DNA from: Vibrio porteresiae DSM 19223
GTDB taxonomy: Bacteria; Pseudomonadota; Gammaproteobacteria; Enterobacterales; Vibrionaceae
NCBI RefSeq assembly: GCF_024347055.1
Contig: NZ_AP024896.1
Span: 868,001 to 932,000 of the forward strand
Direction: 5' to 3'
DNA length: 64,000 bases
Below the pieces are notes generated by a model. That model saw only the letters and a program-made list of their open reading frames with translations. It was not told where the DNA came from and made no database searches. Both the position numbers and the translations under genes were made by a program. Within the stretch, counting starts at the first letter, position 1. Every line of letters starts with the position of its first letter. Positions 16,521 to 23,873 of the stretch are shown in pieces.

Positions 16521-17519
16521 ATGTTTGAACATTTGCTAAAAGAATTAAAACACATGAAAACTGTTTCAATTCCGATTGATGTGGATTCTAAAGGATATAT
16601 AGATAAACAATGTCCATCAGAATCATGTGAATTCAAGTTCAAAGTAAATCAGGAAGACTGGAAAAATATTTGTAAAGATGAGGCTATTTGGTGTCCTTTA
16701 TGTGGGCATGAGGCTCCTTCTAATCAATGGTATACCAAAGAACAGGTTGATCATTCTGTTAATGAAGCTAAGACAGTCCTTAACGGAATAATTCATAATG
16801 CCATGCGTGAAGATGCTAAAGAATTTAATAGGCGCCAAAGTAAAAATAGCTTTATATCAATGTCATTGAAAGTGACTGGCGGTAAGCAAAGGACTGTCGC
16901 ATTACCTGCAAAAGCAGCCGAAGAAATGCAACTTGAAATTCAATGTGAATCTTGTAAAACACGGTTTGCAGTAATTGGTAGTGCATATTTTTGTCCCGCT
17001 TGTGGTCACAATTCTGTAAAACAGACATTCTTTGACTCTTTACGCAAAATAAGTGCAAAAACAGATAATCTGAAAATAGTTAGGGAAGCACTGGAAAATG
17101 CTGTAGGTAAAGATGAAGCTGAATTGACATGTCGTTCTCTAATTGAAACTTGCGTTTCAGATGGTGTTGTTGCATTTCAAAAATTATGTGAAGGCTTATA
17201 TGAACCTTATGGTAAACCACCATTTAATGCTTTTCAGCGCCTAGAACAATCAGAGGAACTTTGGAACAAAATTTTTGACGAAAGTTATAGTGATTGGCTA
17301 ACAACAAAAGAATTATGTGAATTAAAAGTTCTATATCAAAAACGCCATTTGCTTGCTCATAATGAGGGCATTGTGGATGAAAAATATATCATAAAGTCAG
17401 GAGATTCTGGCTATAAAGCAGGTCAACGCCTAGTTATTACAATTAGTGATATTGACCTTTTGGTGCAATATTTGCGTGTTCTAGCAAGCAAATTGTTGGA
17501 AAAGTGTGTAAACGCATAA
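16521..17519 (+). CDS. Zinc-ribbon protein with C-terminal HEPN-like motif
   Basis: A 332-residue protein. Two zinc-ribbon-like pairs are visible: one spanning CPSESC and CPLCGHE near the N-terminus, and CESCKTRF with CPACGHN in the middle. The C-terminal part is helical and contains RHLLAH (Arg275 to His280), which fits the R-x4-H signature of HEPN ribonucleases, within YQKRHLLAHNEG. ATG 16521 follows GAAGG at good spacing. HEPN proteins often cleave RNA in toxin-antitoxin or phage-defence systems. That role is inference; no antitoxin-like partner is in the cassette. Confidence 0.72.
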   Translation: MFEHLLKELKHMKTVSIPIDVDSKGYIDKQCPSESCEFKFKVNQEDWKNICKDEAIWCPLCGHEAPSNQWYTKEQVDHSVNEAKTVLNGIIHNAMREDAKEFNRRQSKNSFISMSLKVTGGKQRTVALPAKAAEEMQLEIQCESCKTRFAVIGSAYFCPACGHNSVKQTFFDSLRKISAKTDNLKIVREALENAVGKDEAELTCRSLIETCVSDGVVAFQKLCEGLYEPYGKPPFNAFQRLEQSEELWNKIFDESYSDWLTTKELCELKVLYQKRHLLAHNEGIVDEKYIIKSGDSGYKAGQRLVITISDIDLLVQYLRVLASKLLEKCVNA

Positions 17520-17609
17520 CAAGTCGAATCAATTGACAAAATAATTGTCACGCATTTTGCAGAGCAAAATGACGCGCCAAATATTTCGCAACTGTTCTCA
17601 GCGTTACAA
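17514..17609 (+). other. attC site
   Basis: GCATAAC (17514-17520) overlapping the upstream stop, to core GTTACAA (17603-17609); tcaattgac and gcaactg arms. Confidence 0.88.
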
Positions 17610-17626
17610 GGATTAAGGAAGTCCGA

Positions 17627-18304
17627 ATGGAATTGAAAAATGTAGTACCGTGGGGGAGATCTTTCCAAGAATATAAAAAAATGTTCTGCCTTACTGATCA
17701 AGATATTACCAAGTCAATACTTGGCTGTGGTGATGGTCCGGCATCATTTAATACGGTACTCACTAAACGGGGTGGTTCTGTTATTTCAATTGATCCCACA
17801 TACAGCTTTTCACGCGAACAATTAAAAACCAGAATTGCAGAGGTATATGAGGAAATCATGCCTCAAATGGAAGAAAACCAAGATAACTATATCTGGGATT
17901 CCATAGCGTCTGTAAAAGAACTTGGCGAAGTTCGAATGTCAGCCATGGAAGCTTTCTTAGTTGACTATGAGCGGGGTAAAGAAGAAAAAAGGTACATAGA
18001 AGCGGCGTTACCGTCTTTACCCTTTGAGTCTGGTCAATTTGATCTTGCTGTTTGTTCTCACTTCCTATTTTTATACAGTGAACAAATAAATCTACAGCAG
18101 CATTTAGACGCAATACAGGAGCTTACCCGTGTTGCAAAAGAGGTTCGAGTTTACCCCTTAGTCACTCTTAAAGATAATCCTTCGCCACATCTAGAAACAG
18201 TTATTAATCATCTATCTAAGCTTGGTATTAAGTGCGAATTAGTCGATAGTGAGTATAGGTTTCAAAAAGGGGCCCATAAAATGTTGGTGGTAAAATCCTT
18301 GTAA
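17627..18304 (+). CDS. SAM-dependent methyltransferase-like protein
   Basis: A 225-residue protein with the pattern of a class I methyltransferase: a glycine-rich motif SILGCGDGPASFN (about residues 30-42), an acidic residue ending the second strand (VISIDPTYS), and a motif IV-like FDLAVCSHFLFLY. There is an extra helical insertion between the second and fourth motifs. The substrate is unknown. ATG 17627 follows AAGGA. Single-gene cassette; the stop overlaps the start of its attC. Confidence 0.78.
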   Translation: MELKNVVPWGRSFQEYKKMFCLTDQDITKSILGCGDGPASFNTVLTKRGGSVISIDPTYSFSREQLKTRIAEVYEEIMPQMEENQDNYIWDSIASVKELGEVRMSAMEAFLVDYERGKEEKRYIEAALPSLPFESGQFDLAVCSHFLFLYSEQINLQQHLDAIQELTRVAKEVRVYPLVTLKDNPSPHLETVINHLSKLGIKCELVDSEYRFQKGAHKMLVVKSL

Positions 18305-18419
18305 CAAGTCGTTCAATCGGACTGCCAACGTGTGGCATTTTTGGTTCGGTTTGGCCTTTGTGATTACAGTGGCCCGTTTGAGTGTGGTGCAGTTGGCAGT
18401 AAGTTAAGCGGGCGTTATA
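18299..18419 (+). other. attC site, core duplicated by IS insertion
   Basis: TTGTAAC (18299-18305) to ggcgttata (18411-18419). The last nine bases are the target duplication of the IS10-like element, so the core GTTATA appears on both sides of the IS. Confidence 0.88.
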
Positions 18420-19748
18420 CTGAGGGATCCCCTCATAATTTCCCCAAGGCGCAACCATATTTGAATAGATTTTGAGCAAGCAGGGTTGCAGCTGCGAGCA
18501 AGTCTTCCCTCGTTATTGTGTAGCCAGAATGCCGCAATACTTCCATGCCTAAGCGTACTGTTGAGAGTACATTTCGATTTTTAACAGTGTTCGCTTGGAA
18601 GTGCTTATCCCAACCTTGTTTCTGAGCATGAACTCCAGCAAGCCAAGAGGTCAGTTGAAGCATTAGGGTGATTAGCAGCATGATATCAAAGCGCTCTGAG
18701 CTGCTAGTTCGGCTATGACGGAGGCCTAATCCATACGCAGGGCTTTTCAAGTCTCGGAATGTTTCTTCAATCTGCATACGCTTCGAGTAGAGCCTAACAA
18801 GTTGCTTTGGCGTTCGAGTGTCAGCGGGTAAGTTAGTGGCAAGAACCCATGCTTCTTTTGCCGAAGCAGAGTAAACTTTATGAGACGGATGATGACAATT
18901 CGTCCGTGTCGAACGCTGATTTTTTCGGCCTTTAGAACGAGATTTATACAGTGTAATTTGACATGAGATTGGATTGCTCTTGGTCAACCTCTTATAGCCT
19001 AACGTCTTTGAACGACTTGAGGATGTGTCATGTAAGTTACTGATAGGTTGCCAGTTTTCTGCGCCAATATCGGCATATTGCACTTTCCCTCTTACTCGAC
19101 TTAACCAGTACCAACCCAATTTCTCAACGGATTTATACCATGGCACTTTAAAGCCTGCATCACTGACAATGAGCGGTGTAGTGTTACTCGGTAGAATGCT
19201 TGCAAGGTCGGCTAGAAATTGGTCATGAGCCTTCTTTGAACATTGCTCTGAAAGCGGAAACGCTTTCTCATAAAGAGTAATAGAACGGCCCTGTAGCGCC
19301 ACTGAAGCTCGCAATACCATAAGCCGTTTTTGCTCACGAATATCAGACCAGTCAACAAGAACAATGGGCATCGAATTACCCGAACAGATAAAGCTAGCAT
19401 GCCAACGGTATACCGCGAGTCGCTCTTTGTGCAAGTGACGATTAGCTAACAATCGGTCGATTCGTTTGATGTTATGTTTTGTTCTAGCTTTCGTTGGCAG
19501 GTTACGACCAAGCTCGGTAAGAGTGAGCGTTTTACATTCAAGTAATGCGTGGCAAGCTAGCGTTAAACTGTTAAGTCGTTTTAAGTGCAATTCAGGGCAG
19601 AATTGGTAAAGAGAGTCGTGTAAAATATCGAGTTCGCACATCTTGTTGTCTGGTTATTGATTTTTCGCAGAACCATTTGATCACATGACAAGATGTGCAT
19701 CTACCTTAACTTAATGATTTTTATCAAAATCATTAGGGGATTCCTCAG
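18420..19748 (-). mobile_element. IS10-like insertion sequence (IS4 family, probably ISVsa5-type)
   Basis: Exactly 1329 bp, the length of IS10. Left end ctgagggatcccctcat (from 18420) and right end its imperfect reverse complement ending in ctcag (19748) match IS10 termini. The 9-bp target duplication ggcgttata is present at 18411-18419 and 19749-19757. The ISVsa5 name is from memory of Vibrio IS10 relatives, not from a search. Confidence 0.95.
18433..19641 (-). CDS. IS10-like transposase
   Basis: A 402-residue IS4-family DDE transposase that closely matches the Tn10/IS10 transposase as I remember it. Features include the N-terminus MCELDILHDSLYQFCPELH, the first aspartate in IVLVDWSDIREQ, the second in LIVSDAGFKVPWY, and the YREK-type region KRMQIEETFRDLKSP with the catalytic glutamate. 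Full length. It drives cut-and-paste transposition of the surrounding element. Confidence 0.96.
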   Translation of the reverse strand: MCELDILHDSLYQFCPELHLKRLNSLTLACHALLECKTLTLTELGRNLPTKARTKHNIKRIDRLLANRHLHKERLAVYRWHASFICSGNSMPIVLVDWSDIREQKRLMVLRASVALQGRSITLYEKAFPLSEQCSKKAHDQFLADLASILPSNTTPLIVSDAGFKVPWYKSVEKLGWYWLSRVRGKVQYADIGAENWQPISNLHDTSSSRSKTLGYKRLTKSNPISCQITLYKSRSKGRKNQRSTRTNCHHPSHKVYSASAKEAWVLATNLPADTRTPKQLVRLYSKRMQIEETFRDLKSPAYGLGLRHSRTSSSERFDIMLLITLMLQLTSWLAGVHAQKQGWDKHFQANTVKNRNVLSTVRLGMEVLRHSGYTITREDLLAAATLLAQNLFKYGCALGKL

Positions 19749-19777
19749 GGCGTTATATGAAATAGGGAGATACGGTA

Positions 19778-20059
19778 GTGGATCGAATTGATAAGTATGC
19801 AGGGATAAGCTTCTGGGGTGTTTTTATTATTGCTGCTTTCATCAAGGTATTATCATTAGACGTTATGATAATTAACTTATTAAAAACGTTAGTTATTCTG
19901 GCTTTGGTTCACATGCTTTTGTATTCATTCTATGTGTCTTTTACCGTTAAAAAAACGTCGCATAAGATCGGCCTGACTGCGTTTTCAATTGTTTTTCCAA
20001 TAGCTTCAGGCTTCATGTTGTACTTTTTTAAACAGGTCTTAAAAATTGGTGCTCGATAG
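19778..20059 (+). CDS. Cassette membrane protein (intact copy), unknown (93 aa)
   Basis: Starts at GTG 19778 and encodes a small protein with three hydrophobic segments (FWGVFIIAAFIKVLSL, LVILALVHMLLYSFYV, FSIVFPIASGFMLYFF). No recognised family. It differs from the interrupted copy at 9808-12499 by at least one codon in the shared region (Met for Ile near the end), so this pair is a cassette duplication with little divergence. The weak ribosome site GGGAGA lies upstream. Confidence 0.75.
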   Translation: MDRIDKYAGISFWGVFIIAAFIKVLSLDVMIINLLKTLVILALVHMLLYSFYVSFTVKKTSHKIGLTAFSIVFPIASGFMLYFFKQVLKIGAR

Positions 20060-20069
20060 TTGGGTTTTC

Positions 20070-20197
20070 ACATAACAAACGCCTCAAGAGGGACTGTCAA
20101 CGCGCGGAGTTTCCAGTCTCAATGAGCCGCGGTGGTTTCGGTTGTTGTGTTCGAGTTTAGTGGTATGCGTTGCCAGCCCCTTAGGCGGGCGTTATAT
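20070..20197 (+). other. attC site, V. cholerae VCR type
   Basis: ACATAAC (20070-20076) to GTTATAT (20191-20197). Nearly identical to 12510-12637, differing near the core (ttaggcgggcg here, ttaggagggcg there). Confidence 0.92.
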
Positions 20198-20225
20198 GTC
20201 AACGTGAGTAGTGATATAAATAAAT

Positions 20226-20675
20226 ATGATTAGCGATATAGAGAAAATGCGGATCGATCAAATCCAATATGAGGATGATCTTGATAAGGCAATAGGTATT
20301 GCTAAATTATCTGAGAACCCTTGCTTCCTTCAGCAATATTCGATTAGCTACAATTGGGATAGTGGACTTAGTTTGCCAACTGCTATAGCAAATAATAAAT
20401 ATTGTGATCTTGGTACAGCGTTGACGTTGTTTTGGCTGGCTGAAGGTATGTCTTACTTTTTGGGTGAATTAGATAGAAATGAGTACAATCATGATTGGGC
20501 AAATTTATGTGATCTACTCATAGATAGGTTGGTTAATGGATTTTATAAATTGGGGCCCGTAAGTTTCAAACCAAACATAAATAAGGTTACAATTTATAAA
20601 TACAACAAAGCCAATGTGCCACCTGTACTTTATCAAGAGGTATGTGGTGCAGGCGTTAGCTATTGCAGGGAGTAA
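20226..20675 (+). CDS. DUF4274-like cassette protein (copy 2, altered C-terminus)
   Basis: Nearly identical to the gene at 13677. After the shared YQEVCGA it continues GVSYCRE instead of NI, because the sequence after gtggtgca jumps straight to the end of an attC (ggcgttagc). The gene therefore reads across an attC core and into the leader of the next cassette. The body of the protein is intact, so function may be kept. Confidence 0.75.
   Translation: MISDIEKMRIDQIQYEDDLDKAIGIAKLSENPCFLQQYSISYNWDSGLSLPTAIANNKYCDLGTALTLFWLAEGMSYFLGELDRNEYNHDWANLCDLLIDRLVNGFYKLGPVSFKPNINKVTIYKYNKANVPPVLYQEVCGAGVSYCRE
20651..20661 (+). other. Remnant of a deleted attC (core only)
   Basis: Only aggcgttagct remains, with core GTTAGCT at 20655-20661. 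In the sister copy, tgca occurs both at the gene end and just before the attC core (gatgcaggcgttat), so a deletion between short repeats explains the loss. Confidence 0.7.
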
Positions 20676-20680
20676 GGCGT

Positions 20681-20863
20681 TTGTTATTCGCAGTATTGTT
20701 TATCCCTTGCTTGATTTTGGTTTTTATTGACCAAAGAATTAAAAGAAATCTTTGGGATAATAGGCCCGGCGATAAGCTTAGAATTTTTAAAAGACAATAC
20801 AGTTCATATCGGGAGTTTAATCGCCGGCTAAATGTTATGTTTTACGTTAACCTATTCGATTAA
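20681..20863 (+). CDS. Small membrane protein (60 aa), first of a pair
   Basis: TTG 20681 is proposed as start, with AAGG close upstream; TTG 20663 would add six residues. The N-terminus is one membrane helix (LLFAVLFIPCLILVFI) followed by a very basic tail rich in Arg and Lys. It is adjacent to a second small open frame at 20870 and shares its attC. No family recognised; the size and layout resemble small hydrophobic toxins, but this is a guess. Confidence 0.5.
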   Translation: MLFAVLFIPCLILVFIDQRIKRNLWDNRPGDKLRIFKRQYSSYREFNRRLNVMFYVNLFD

Positions 20864-20869
20864 AAAGTG

Positions 20870-20998
20870 ATGGCTCAGGTCAAAAATCAGGAACAGAAAA
20901 GGCTACATATAAAGTTAAAAATTAATACAGCCTTAGTATTGGCCAATTTGCTGATTCTATTTGCAGCAATAGACATATACAGAGCATATGGTAGCTAA
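20870..20998 (+). CDS. Small membrane peptide (42 aa), second of a pair
   Basis: ATG 20870 opens a 42-residue frame with a basic N-terminal half (MAQVKNQEQKRLHIKLK) and one hydrophobic segment (ALVLANLLILFAAIDIY), ending at 20998 inside its attC. It starts six bases after the stop of the previous small gene. No clear ribosome site and no known family, so coding status is moderate. Confidence 0.45.
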   Translation: MAQVKNQEQKRLHIKLKINTALVLANLLILFAAIDIYRAYGS

Positions 20999-21086
20999 CA
21001 AGTTACTTAATTTCGTTCCGGCCACAAACGGCGCGGCCTCCACGGGAGTGCCTACGCTACGGCAGCCCATTAGTAATGCGTTAGCT
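20993..21086 (+). other. attC site
   Basis: AGCTAAC (20993-20999) to GTTAGCT (21080-21086); arms aagttacttaat and attagtaatgc. Confidence 0.88.
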
Positions 21087-21099
21087 ACACCAAGGAAGT

Positions 21100-21666
21100 A
21101 TGAATATTCAAAAAACTCAGCAAAGAATACTAAACGGATTTTATGTATTTATTGGTGTTGTCATTCTCGTTTATTTGAGTGGTGGTATGTCGTATGTGCC
21201 ATTCGAAAGCCTAGAGCATACCATTTTTCCTGTTTCTACAATTTCGCTTTTTATTTTGTTTACATTTTTTCTAGCAAAATATGAAGGAACTAAAAAAGAG
21301 CCTGCAGGTTTTAAAAAAGTAGCGCTGTTGATAAAAGAGAGGAAAATAAAGGAAGTATTAAAGTTAATATTTTTCCTACCAATATTCTGTGCAATTATGG
21401 GATATTTTGTTTATGCGGTGGTAGCGACACTCCCAGCTTTTCCTACAAAAATACTAACTGTTAATACCGAAATCGAGAATGCTCAGTGCATTAAAACAGG
21501 TCGAGACAAAGTAAGAGGTAGTTGGTCTCAGTTTAAGCTTGCTAATGGAGAGGTATGGAAAGTCGCAGGTTATGGAAAGGTGTGCCCAACCTCTGAGCGA
21601 AGCTGCACTTTGAAATATTCTGAAGGCTTTTTAGGTTATTACATTCGAGAAGTAAGGTGTAGTTAA
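21100..21666 (+). CDS. Cassette membrane protein with cysteine-rich C-terminal domain (188 aa)
   Basis: Three membrane segments (near residues 14-32, 42-60 and 87-108), then an 80-residue region that is probably outside the inner membrane. Four cysteines there (QCIKT, KVCPTSERSC, VRC) could form two disulfides. No family recognised. Start ATG 21100 follows AAGGA. Stop codon lies within AGTTAAC of its attC. Confidence 0.7.
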   Translation: MNIQKTQQRILNGFYVFIGVVILVYLSGGMSYVPFESLEHTIFPVSTISLFILFTFFLAKYEGTKKEPAGFKKVALLIKERKIKEVLKLIFFLPIFCAIMGYFVYAVVATLPAFPTKILTVNTEIENAQCIKTGRDKVRGSWSQFKLANGEVWKVAGYGKVCPTSERSCTLKYSEGFLGYYIREVRCS

Positions 21667-21760
21667 CAAGTTACTTAAAAGGACGCAAAACACTTGGCTT
21701 GCGCTCCTTCGTCGCTAATTATAGCCAAGCATTTATGCGCCTATTAGTAAGGCGTTATAT
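21661..21760 (+). other. attC site
   Basis: AGTTAAC (21661-21667) to GTTATAT (21754-21760); arms aagttacttaaaagg and cctattagtaagg. Confidence 0.88.
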
Positions 21761-21775
21761 TTATGGAGGTTCGGG

Positions 21776-22219
21776 ATGATAATCAAAAGAGAACCACAGC
21801 AGTTCAAACAAGATGGAGAGTTGGGGCTATATGATATACATGAGCTTGTAGATAGACTAAATTACCTGTCTTTCCCTTTGCCGATTGCTCCTAACGATGA
21901 TTTTGGTGATTCAAATGAAGAGTTTCTCGAGAAATTGGCAGAGGTACAAGCTTTTGCAAATGAGCTAAATTCAACGGGTACATTTGAATCTGCCATTCAA
22001 GAAAATGAAGCTAACTATCAAGAGTTCATAATGAATGTGGACGGACAAAATGTGAGTTTTAAGTTAGTCAATAGTCAGATATTTAGTCGATGTGATATAT
22101 CAAAATACAAGAAGCAGCTTCTTGAGATGGCAGATACTATAAATGCGACGCTATATGATGGTACTGGTACCAAGATTAAGCGAGAAAGAAAAGGCTTTTT
22201 TAGTTTTCTTGGATTTTAA
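21776..22219 (+). CDS. Cassette protein, unknown (147 aa)
   Basis: Soluble acidic protein with a helical middle (EEFLEKLAEVQAFANELN) and a basic C-terminal end (KIKRERKGFFSFLGF). No recognised family. Strong GGAGG ribosome site upstream of ATG 21776. Its attC is cut after ATATAACAAAC by IS110-family debris. Confidence 0.7.
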   Translation: MIIKREPQQFKQDGELGLYDIHELVDRLNYLSFPLPIAPNDDFGDSNEEFLEKLAEVQAFANELNSTGTFESAIQENEANYQEFIMNVDGQNVSFKLVNSQIFSRCDISKYKKQLLEMADTINATLYDGTGTKIKRERKGFFSFLGF

Positions 22220-22236
22220 ATATAACAAACGAGTAT
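22220..22236 (+). other. Truncated attC (left end only)
   Basis: ATATAAC (22220-22226) followed by aaacgag, after which IS110-derived sequence begins. The same left end with the same IS junction occurs at 26417 and, slightly changed, at 31860. Confidence 0.75.
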
Positions 22237-22913
22237 GGCGTCAATAGCTAATTTTTCGCCATATTTTCGTCCCACATAGCACCATCTCTGAGCATTGAAT
22301 TAAGTATCACTACCATCTTTCTGACGCAGGCAATTATCGCCACTTTCCTTGGTTAATTTGGGCTTTACTGCTTCACTGAAATGAGCGATTAAATTGACAT
22401 CGAGTTTATCTGTTTTAGCTCGTCTTCCAATCGCACCAGCGAACCTTTTTATGTGGATAGGATTGGCGATAACGAAAGGCAAATTAGCTTTATAGCAGGC
22501 TAAAATGAAAGGCATTTCGAGACGGCCAGTCACTTCAACAACGATGCGTTATTGATGGTATTTTTTATGGTGTTGACTGCTTCTTGAATGCCTGTGTGAT
22601 CATTCGAAACGGTGAAGAAGATGTCGAGAGGACGGATATAAATATCTAAATTTGCTTTGCCAGTATCAACACCGACATTAATACTTTGATGTGCCTAAGT
22701 GTTCATAATAAGCTAACTCTTGCTTGCATAATACGGGTTCGAGACCCAGAAGACAATTCGAGTGTGGTGCTTGGAGAGCTATGTAGCGTTCTTTCTTGTT
22801 ATCGGTCTCTCAATTGAGGATCCAACGCAGCATCGAACTACTAAATAGAAAGCTTTAGTTGCAGCTAAAGCCTGGGTCTCACTGTACCCTAATTTGAATA
22901 TTTATTATCCATA
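22237..22913 (-). mobile_element. Decayed IS110-family element in an attC
   Basis: Left part carries the C-terminal codons of a transposase on the minus strand, the middle its N-terminal domain, and 22691-22913 the upstream non-coding end. The outer right end (gcagctaaag ... ttatccata) recurs at about 26462-26513. Right flank caaagcgcagcag continues as the second half of an attC. Total about 680 bp against roughly 1.3 kb for an intact element. Confidence 0.8.
22240..22690 (-). pseudogene. IS110-family transposase remnant
   Basis: Minus-strand fragments in order: NVGVDTGKANLDIYIRPLD (start of the DEDD domain, 22600-22690), a short gap and frameshift, then VANPIHIKRFAGAIGRRAKT and DKLDVNLIAHFSEAVKPK (about 22350-22500), then directly the C-terminal CVRKMVVILNSMLRDG motif (about 22260-22325). 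The central and most of the C-terminal domain are missing. Not functional. Confidence 0.85.
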
Positions 22914-23012
22914 CAAAGCGCAGCAGAAGACACATTTTATCTTGGCGTTTGCGGTTTGAAGTAATCAGTTTGTTGGTACAGCATCGTAGTGCTGCTGTGC
23001 TAATCGTTAGGC
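22914..23012 (+). other. attC site, right part
   Basis: Begins caaagcgcagcag (from 22914) and ends with core GTTAGGC (23006-23012); gcgcagcag pairs with ctgctgtgc near the end. Its RYYYAAC left end was lost at the IS110 junction. Confidence 0.75.
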
Positions 23013-23050
23013 GCTGAAAAAGAGTTTTAAATTATTTTAAGGATCCCCGA

Positions 23051-23719
23051 ATGGATAAAAATATAGTGATTGAAGATCATGTTGTACCTCAACTATTCAC
23101 TACAGCCATAGAAGCTTATGAGTTTGAACATAAAGCGCATAAAAATGGTAAATCGCATAAAAACTTGGAGACCTTTGGATTGTTATGGGGTTATTCAATT
23201 CCTCAAAAAGGAAATCTACCCGCTCGGGTAGTCGCTACAATGGCTACAGTGGAGACATCTGCTTTAAGACATCAGGATTGGGTTCAGCCTGATTTGAATT
23301 CAATAATCGCGAAAAAAAGCTTTTTCGAAAAGTATTGGCCAAATATCGAGTTAGTTGGGACTTTCCACTCTCACCCATACGCTAACTTGACTGAGATAAA
23401 CAAAGTGAAAGGCTGGCGAGCATCTCAAGAAGATGAAGAGTTTTGGCCTTGGTTCCATAAATTGGTGTCGCCTGAACAACCTTTGTTGGCACACTTGACA
23501 GTTACGATTACTAAACTTGAAAAAAAAGGTTGGGCTTATCCGGATCGCCTTAAAGGAAAAGAAGAGCTTAAAGGATATGTGCTTTCGGCCGAAGACAGGA
23601 AGCTCTGGTTGCGTTCATACGCTACGGAGTTACATATATCTGATAACGATGAAGAAAGTTTTGAATATTCAGATGATTTGCAATTAGAAATACCTTCTCT
23701 CCAAAATAGGTTCTGGTAA
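23051..23719 (+). CDS. JAB/JAMM-type metallopeptidase-like protein
   Basis: A 222-residue protein with an MPN/JAB pattern: a conserved glutamate strand ETFGLLWGY near residue 40, the zinc motif VGTFHSHPY (His106, His108) and a later S-x2-D (Ser125, Asp128). The gap between the second histidine and the serine is about 16 residues, longer than the usual seven to ten, so an insertion is present. Relatives remove ubiquitin-like or other C-terminal tags, and JAB proteins occur in several phage-defence operons. Here it is alone in its cassette. Start ATG 23051 follows AAGGA. Confidence 0.8.
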   Translation: MDKNIVIEDHVVPQLFTTAIEAYEFEHKAHKNGKSHKNLETFGLLWGYSIPQKGNLPARVVATMATVETSALRHQDWVQPDLNSIIAKKSFFEKYWPNIELVGTFHSHPYANLTEINKVKGWRASQEDEEFWPWFHKLVSPEQPLLAHLTVTITKLEKKGWAYPDRLKGKEELKGYVLSAEDRKLWLRSYATELHISDNDEESFEYSDDLQLEIPSLQNRFW

Positions 23720-23722
23720 AAC

Positions 23723-23854
23723 GCCTAACATGTCGAATCAATTGACAAAATGTTTAAAAGGGATTCGCAACGCATGGCGTTTTTACTATGCGTTGCGTTT
23801 GGTGTTTAAGGTGGTATGTAGCAGCTTTTGTATTGCGTTGCTCACGCCTTAGCT
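23723..23854 (+). other. Chimeric attC site with a mutant core
   Basis: GCCTAAC and tcgaatcaattgacaaaat (from 23723) come from the short caattgac type, while gtttaaaagggattcgc onward belongs to the long type seen at 13522. The core reads CTTAGCT (23848-23854) instead of GTTAGCT. Confidence 0.72.
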
Positions 23855-23873
23855 GAGTGACCTTGGAGTTTAT

